From: Thermosynechococcus sp.
GTDB taxonomy: Bacteria > Cyanobacteriota > Cyanobacteriia > Thermosynechococcales > Thermosynechococcaceae
Length of the DNA: 64,000 bases
NCBI RefSeq assembly: GCF_025999095.1
Contig: NZ_AP024678.1
Coordinates: forward strand, 1,767,527-1,831,526
Direction: 5' to 3'
Position 1 is the first letter of the stretch. Every line of letters begins with the position of its first letter. Shown here one piece after another: positions 59,742-64,000 of this stretch. Both the position numbers and the translations under genes were made by a program. The notes beneath the pieces were generated by a model, which was not told the origin of the DNA, did not search any database, and was given only the letters and a program-made list of their open reading frames with translations.

Positions 59742-61082
59742 ATGTCTGCCGCTGCCTCAGAAATTTTATTTGTCCTGCTGCTCACCATCGCCAATGGTAT
59801 TTTTGCTGGTGCTGAAATCGCAGTGGTCTCTGCGCGCAAAGCCCGCCTCGAGCAACTGGCAAAACGCGGTAAACGCAAGGCGAGGGCAGCTTTGAAACTC
59901 GCCAACTCCCCCAATGATTTTCTCTCGGCTGTACAAATTGGCATTACTCTGATTGGTATTCTCAGTGGTGCTGTGGGGGGCGCCACCCTTGCCCAGCGGT
60001 TACAGGCTGCCCTGAGTCCCGTGCCATGGCTGGGTCAATACAGCCAGCCTTTAAGTATTGCCCTTGTGGTGACGGGGATTACATATCTTTCCTTGGTGAT
60101 GGGTGAGCTGGTGCCCAAGCGAATTGCCATGACCTATCCGGAGGCAATTGCCTGCAATATTGCCAAGCCAATGACTTGGTTGACGAAATTAGCAGCCCCG
60201 ATTGTGCATTTACTTAGTGTCTCCACAGATGCCATCTTGCAAGTATTGGGCATTGCCACCACTGCCGACCAAACGGTTACGGAGGATGAAATCAAGGTCC
60301 TGATTGAGCAGGGGGCCCGGGCGGGTCTCTTTGAGGTGGCAGAGCAGGACATGGTGGCGCGGATTTTTAACTTGGGCGATCGCCCGATTCAGTCCATCAT
60401 GACCCCCCGCACCGATATTGTTTGGCTGGATATTGAATCTTCCCTTGAAGAAATAGAGGCGGAAATCCTAGCCAGTTCCCATTCACGGTTTCCTGTAGCT
60501 GAGGAAACCATTGATCACTGCTTGGGGATTATCTCAGCCAAGGATTTTTTAGCGGCTCGCTTAACCCAACCAACCATTGACCTGCGGCAACTGGTGCAGC
60601 CGGCGCTGTTTGTTCCCGAAGGCCTACCGGCGCTTGATGTCCTTGAGCTCTTTCGCCAGTCGAGCCAACACATTGCCCTAATTACCGATGAATACGGTGG
60701 CATTGAAGGACTAGTCACCCTCAATGATCTCACGGAAGCAATCATTGGCACACTGCGCCACGATGAGGAGGAGGAACCACAAATTATTCAGCGGGAGGAT
60801 GGCTCTTTGCTGTTGGATGGTCTCCTTTCTACCTATGAACTGAAGGAATTGCTGCGGCGGGAAAGCTTGCCGGAGGAGGACACTGCCAACTACCACACCC
60901 TTGGCGGGTTGATCATTACGCTATTTGGTCGCATTCCCCAGTCGGGAGATTATATTGAAACCGACGGCCTGCGCTTTGAAGTGGTGGATATGGATGGCAA
61001 CCGCGTTGACAAGGTGCTGGTGACTGAACTGGTGAGCGATGATGCCCTTGCCGATGAGGGCAAGCACAAGGAGAAGGATTAA
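59742..61082 (+). CDS. CNNM/CorC-type transporter (DUF21 and CBS domains, hemolysin C family)
   Basis: The 446-residue protein has an N-terminal DUF21 membrane part (about residues 1-190, ANGIFAGAEIAVVSARKARL, VMGELVPKRIAMTYPEAIA), a CBS pair (about 205-330, SIMTPRTDIVWLDIESSLEE) and a CorC_HlyC C-terminal domain (about 345-435, YHTLGGLIITLFGRIPQSGD). Such proteins are thought to export or control Mg2+, Co2+ or Na+. The old name hemolysin is misleading. Convergent with the transglutaminase-family gene, overlapping by 4 bases at the ends. Confidence 0.9.
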   Translation: MSAAASEILFVLLLTIANGIFAGAEIAVVSARKARLEQLAKRGKRKARAALKLANSPNDFLSAVQIGITLIGILSGAVGGATLAQRLQAALSPVPWLGQYSQPLSIALVVTGITYLSLVMGELVPKRIAMTYPEAIACNIAKPMTWLTKLAAPIVHLLSVSTDAILQVLGIATTADQTVTEDEIKVLIEQGARAGLFEVAEQDMVARIFNLGDRPIQSIMTPRTDIVWLDIESSLEEIEAEILASSHSRFPVAEETIDHCLGIISAKDFLAARLTQPTIDLRQLVQPALFVPEGLPALDVLELFRQSSQHIALITDEYGGIEGLVTLNDLTEAIIGTLRHDEEEEPQIIQREDGSLLLDGLLSTYELKELLRRESLPEEDTANYHTLGGLIITLFGRIPQSGDYIETDGLRFEVVDMDGNRVDKVLVTELVSDDALADEGKHKEKD

Positions 61083-63319
61083 CGACGGCGCAAATCGGCT
61101 ACCGTGCGTTGCAGCGATCGCCAGCGTTGTTGTCGCAGTTGGTTAAGGGCCCGTTTCAGGGGGGGCAAAGGGGGGCAATCACCGCCATAGCGCCAAGCCA
61201 CATAGGCCTGGGTCAGGGTTGCAATGGCCCGCTGACTGACGGCATCAAGGCGGCTACAGGTTTGCAGCGATCGCGCGTATTCCCAAGGGGTTTGATTGGC
61301 GCGCTTCGGTAATCCCTGCTGTGCCAGACCATCGAGCATTTGCACATAGAGGCGGGCGATCGGCGGCAGTTTTTGCAGACGTTGACGGTATCGCCACCCC
61401 TGGAGAGCGTACCCCAAGCCCCAGACAGTGATGGCGCCCCCGAAGAGAATCAAAATCCCTTGGACAATACCCCCCAGCCCTTGGCTAAAAAGATCAAAGA
61501 ATTTTTGCAAAGCGGTTTCGAGGGTGGCAAAAAGGGTACCAAAGAGTCCTGTCACTGGGGTCGGCAACCAGCCGGTGACCCACTGCCAAAACTGCTGGAG
61601 AACGCTAAAGGTCTGATCCACTTCTAGAGTAGCTGGATAGAGATCGTGCCCCGGAATCGGATCAAAGAGAAACCATCCCAAATTGGGGAAGTAGGCCTCC
61701 GTCAAGGCATAGGCATCGGTATTACGAACCACGTACAGACCCGTGAAGGGGTTAAATTCCCCTGTTCCTAACCCTGTTACCAAGCGGCTGGGAATACCAA
61801 TACTGCGCAACAGCAGTGTCAACGCACTGGAAAAGTGATCGGGATAGCCCCCGCGCCACTCAAAAAGAAAGGCCTCCACCAAATCTTGATCTTTACCTAG
61901 TTCAGGAATATCAGTTCTCAGGGCATAGGATTGCTTCAGGGCCTGGGTGAGGTAAAGGGCTTGCTCGTAGGGTTCAGGAATCGAGCGATCGGCCTTTGCC
62001 AGCAGATCCTTAGCGAGGGCTTGGAGTCGCGGTTTGAGATCCGCCGGTACTGCCAAGTAGGCCTCATACCCGAGGGGAGAATGCAGTCTAGGAGCGCTGC
62101 GCAACAGGGAGCGATCGCGCACCGGCACTTGAGAAATCACGGAATAGGTCAGCCCCGCTGGCAAGGGCACCGGCGCCCGCAGCCCACCATCGAGATCGCG
62201 GGCAATTTCACGGGTGGGAAAATAGAGTTCGCGCGGCTCATAGAGGTGGGGAATGAGGTTACTAAACTCAGAAACAATCGTGTAGGTCTGAATCACTTCC
62301 TGCGTTGGCATCTGGGAGAGTTGCTGCGGCAGCAGATAGCGAAAACTCCAAGGGGAACGCTGCAGCACTTCCGCCTCATCGTTGCGACTAATGCGCCAAC
62401 CCCGCCCCGTATATTGGTCAAAGGCAAGGACTCGCCAGAAGCCGGGGGCTTGCGATCGCACTCGCAGGAGCTCCTGAGGGGTCATTATGCCCCCAATGGT
62501 CTGGTCAATCTCGGCACCAAAGCCATAGTAAAAGTTCGAGTCAAAAGTTTGATCGGTCAGTTCCTCCCCCAAACCGCGACCACCACGACCACTGACGTAG
62601 CCCGGATTGATCACACGGGTTTGGTCAAACTCCCCTTGAACTTCAATTTCAGCACTGACGGGCAAGGTGCGAATCTGATAGCCAGGGAAACGCGGCAGCA
62701 GCACAAAGACCATCATTCCCAAGCCAAGAATCAGGGCAAAGAGACCAACCCATTGCCGCCAAGGCAAGCGCAGGGACTTTAGTGTAGTGGATAGCAAGCC
62801 CAGGCGTGAGCGGTAGTCGAGGACTAAAACCGGTAGGGCGATCGCCAGAAAGATTAAAAGAAACACGCCAAAGATCATGGTTTGACTGAGGGTGGCCGCT
62901 ACACTGATCAAAATCAGGGCAATCACCATCGAGTAGCCCAAATCCTTGCGGCGGGGCAAGTCAAAACTGTGGAGCACTTGCAGTTGGATTAACAGTTCCG
63001 TCAGCAACACCCGTGAATCTTGGTTCAGTGCGGCCAGCCGCCCTAAAAACACCGCCAATGCCACCAACATACCGATGGCAATCACTAGCTTAGCGACAAC
63101 ATTGCTTTGCCGCCGTGCCCACCAACTCCAACCAAAACCGGCAATGGAGAGGGGAACTGCCCAAAAACTATGCGTTGTTTCTGAAGCAACATCCGTGGTC
63201 ACCAGGCCAACAATGACCATGCCCAATACCCCTAGGCGCAGCAGCAGGGAATCCTCAATATCTTTGGCCGGGGCCAGCATCGGTGAGTGGGCAAGGGGTT
63301 GCAGCCAAGACCGAAACAT
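61079..63319 (-). CDS. Transglutaminase-like membrane protein (DUF3488 and DUF4129 type)
   Basis: The 746-residue protein has an N-terminal DUF3488-like region with several membrane segments (about 1-220), a periplasmic transglutaminase-like core (catalytic Cys/His/Asp region with RSIGIPSRLVTGLGTGEFNP, DAYALTEAYFPNLGWFLFDP), a C-terminal membrane segment and a DUF4129-like tail. The usual TgpA-type proteins are of this layout and act in cell-envelope processes. In the core I see Ala near the place of the Cys (HFSSALTLLLRSIG), so the catalytic Cys may be missing; a transglutaminase-like fold need not be active. Confidence 0.85.
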   Translation of the reverse strand: MFRSWLQPLAHSPMLAPAKDIEDSLLLRLGVLGMVIVGLVTTDVASETTHSFWAVPLSIAGFGWSWWARRQSNVVAKLVIAIGMLVALAVFLGRLAALNQDSRVLLTELLIQLQVLHSFDLPRRKDLGYSMVIALILISVAATLSQTMIFGVFLLIFLAIALPVLVLDYRSRLGLLSTTLKSLRLPWRQWVGLFALILGLGMMVFVLLPRFPGYQIRTLPVSAEIEVQGEFDQTRVINPGYVSGRGGRGLGEELTDQTFDSNFYYGFGAEIDQTIGGIMTPQELLRVRSQAPGFWRVLAFDQYTGRGWRISRNDEAEVLQRSPWSFRYLLPQQLSQMPTQEVIQTYTIVSEFSNLIPHLYEPRELYFPTREIARDLDGGLRAPVPLPAGLTYSVISQVPVRDRSLLRSAPRLHSPLGYEAYLAVPADLKPRLQALAKDLLAKADRSIPEPYEQALYLTQALKQSYALRTDIPELGKDQDLVEAFLFEWRGGYPDHFSSALTLLLRSIGIPSRLVTGLGTGEFNPFTGLYVVRNTDAYALTEAYFPNLGWFLFDPIPGHDLYPATLEVDQTFSVLQQFWQWVTGWLPTPVTGLFGTLFATLETALQKFFDLFSQGLGGIVQGILILFGGAITVWGLGYALQGWRYRQRLQKLPPIARLYVQMLDGLAQQGLPKRANQTPWEYARSLQTCSRLDAVSQRAIATLTQAYVAWRYGGDCPPLPPLKRALNQLRQQRWRSLQRTVADLRRR

Positions 63320-63505
63320 AAAGGCAGCAGGGAAAAACTGTGCCCTAATCCTAACAAATGTCTACTGGAGAGGGGGCAAATTAGCCCCTAGGGGCATGGC
63401 CTTCTAGCTCCAGCGTTTCCTTACCCTTCAATCACAGGGTTTGTCTATATTTTGCCTCTGGGCCAAGTCAGTGCAGCAGGAATCAGACCCTCCCCTGGCG
63501 ACACC
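63320..63505. other. Intergenic region, no gene seen
   Basis: The 186 bases lie between the MoaD-like gene and the transglutaminase-family gene, both on the minus strand. They should hold a promoter for the latter. I see no clear motif. Confidence 0.3.
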
Positions 63506-63781
63506 TTAGCCGCCAGCGATCGCGGGAATGATGCTGACCTCGTCGCCATCCTTAAGGGGCGTTTCAATGCCATTGAGGAAGCGAATATCCTCATTATTGA
63601 CGTAGAAATTCACAAACCGCCGCAGCTGACCGTTTTCATCACAGAGGCGCCCTTTAATGCCGGGGCAGTCCTGCTCTAGCTTCTCTAGGAGTTCAGCGAT
63701 CGATTGGGCTTGACACTCCACCGTTGCCTGATCGCGGGTGAGTTTTTGCAAGGGAGTCGGAATCAAAACAGTAACAGCCAT
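63506..63781 (-). CDS. MoaD/ThiS family sulfur-carrier-like protein
   Basis: The 91-residue protein has a ubiquitin-like fold by pattern: [56 protein letters not shown]. The C-terminal Gly-Gly is needed for adenylation and thiocarboxylate formation. It sits 50 bases downstream of the thrC end, in the same direction. Such MoaD-like genes next to threonine synthase are found in cyanobacteria; their sulfur target is not known to me. MoaD of molybdopterin synthase is the other possibility, but no moaE is near. Confidence 0.85.
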   Translation of the reverse strand: MAVTVLIPTPLQKLTRDQATVECQAQSIAELLEKLEQDCPGIKGRLCDENGQLRRFVNFYVNNEDIRFLNGIETPLKDGDEVSIIPAIAGG

Positions 63782-63831
63782 AGACCTCTAAAAACCATCC
63801 ATAGATTTCAACAACGTGTTAGGAAAACTAA

Positions 63832-64000
63832 CTAGACCAATACCGGTTGCCAATCCAACCGTTCGAGGGTGCGCGATCGCTCCAAGGCGCGCTCAAAGCT
63901 GGCCAACTTGGGTTCAATTGTCAAGGGTTGACCAATATCGTTTTGTACCGCCTCTTGGGTTTTCAGGCCATTGCCCGTGATATAGACAACGGTCACCTCT
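63832..64000 (-). CDS. thrC: Threonine synthase, C-terminal end (cut by window edge)
   Basis: The minus strand is open from the window edge to TAG at 63832-63834 (56 codons), beginning TVVYITGNGLKTQEAVQNDI and ending LERLDWQPVLV. The VYITGNGLK motif is the conserved C-terminal element of PLP-dependent threonine synthase. The gene continues beyond the window to the right. Confidence 0.85.
   Translation of the reverse strand, partial: EVTVVYITGNGLKTQEAVQNDIGQPLTIEPKLASFERALERSRTLERLDWQPVLV

Noticed and set aside
61931-62782. Frame of 283 codons on the plus strand
   Set aside because: Antisense to the transglutaminase-family gene. Composition follows from the other strand's codons and no motif is seen.

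Overview
The window looks like chromosomal DNA of a thermophilic unicellular cyanobacterium of the Thermosynechococcus type. Reasons: the HIP1 octamer GCGATCGC occurs throughout, inside and between genes; there are cyanobacterial genes such as petP (cytochrome b6f subunit), futA, the fbp-zwf-opcA cluster, a VTE6/DUF92 kinase, DesC and a proline-rich PilT; and the AtpC, PetP and FtsZ proteins match, as I remember them, the T. elongatus/vulcanus group. The genus call rests on memory of protein sequences, not on a search. I see no insertion sequence, prophage, CRISPR array or rRNA operon. One tRNA (Thr, CGU) is present.

Layout. 1-1168: start of an MFS transporter leaving the window to the left, and a divergent AEC permease. 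1251-4144: a tight three-gene run of a PilT ATPase, a KaiB-domain protein and a photolyase-like FAD protein that lacks the N-terminal antenna domain. This is the most unusual association in the window. 4147-7795 (minus): a roadblock-domain protein, a V4R-domain protein, a small unknown protein, a LivM-type permease and an anti-sigma-type ATPase, all in one direction. 7962-8868: a decayed cysteine hydrolase. 8946-15200: fbp, zwf, opcA (oxidative pentose phosphate and Calvin cycle enzymes) and a Kef-type antiporter. 15201-15925: remains of another gene. 15963-19029 (minus): yggT, mnmG and ureD. 19321-24337: a coiled-coil membrane protein, ruvA, tRNA-Thr, purA, rplY and tldD. 24338-24568: a candidate small RNA with a terminator. 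24569-31264: ftsH, prfB with a programmed +1 frameshift, atpD-atpC, petP and ddl.

31404-37539: a NapH-like Fe-S membrane protein, an isoprenylcysteine-methyltransferase-like protein, a DHH/CBS/CCA-transferase fusion, holB and an efflux adaptor lipoprotein. 37548-43252: an atypical pyruvate kinase, small unknown proteins, futA, cobD, a secreted protein and a DUF2949 protein. 43572-48314: desC, an SDR-type protein, ftsZ, a Mn/Zn ABC permease and the VTE6-like kinase. 48325-51256: three glycosyltransferases, partly AT-rich, probably a surface-glycan patch. 51357-58343: dus, pflB behind a promoter region with two near-identical 20-bp repeats, an alpha/beta hydrolase, a TusA-like protein, rsgA and an HpnB-like glycosyltransferase. 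58344-59450 (minus): a decayed ion-channel gene with several short tandem duplications. 59742-64000: a CNNM/CorC-type transporter, a transglutaminase-family membrane protein, a MoaD/ThiS-like protein and the end of thrC.

Most of the window is housekeeping. The parts that stand out are the pilT-KaiB-photolyase run, pflB without a neighbouring activase gene, three genes caught in decay (two of them with short tandem duplications), the candidate sRNA before ftsH, and domain oddities: a pyruvate kinase without its C-terminal domain and a DHH-CBS-nucleotidyltransferase fusion.
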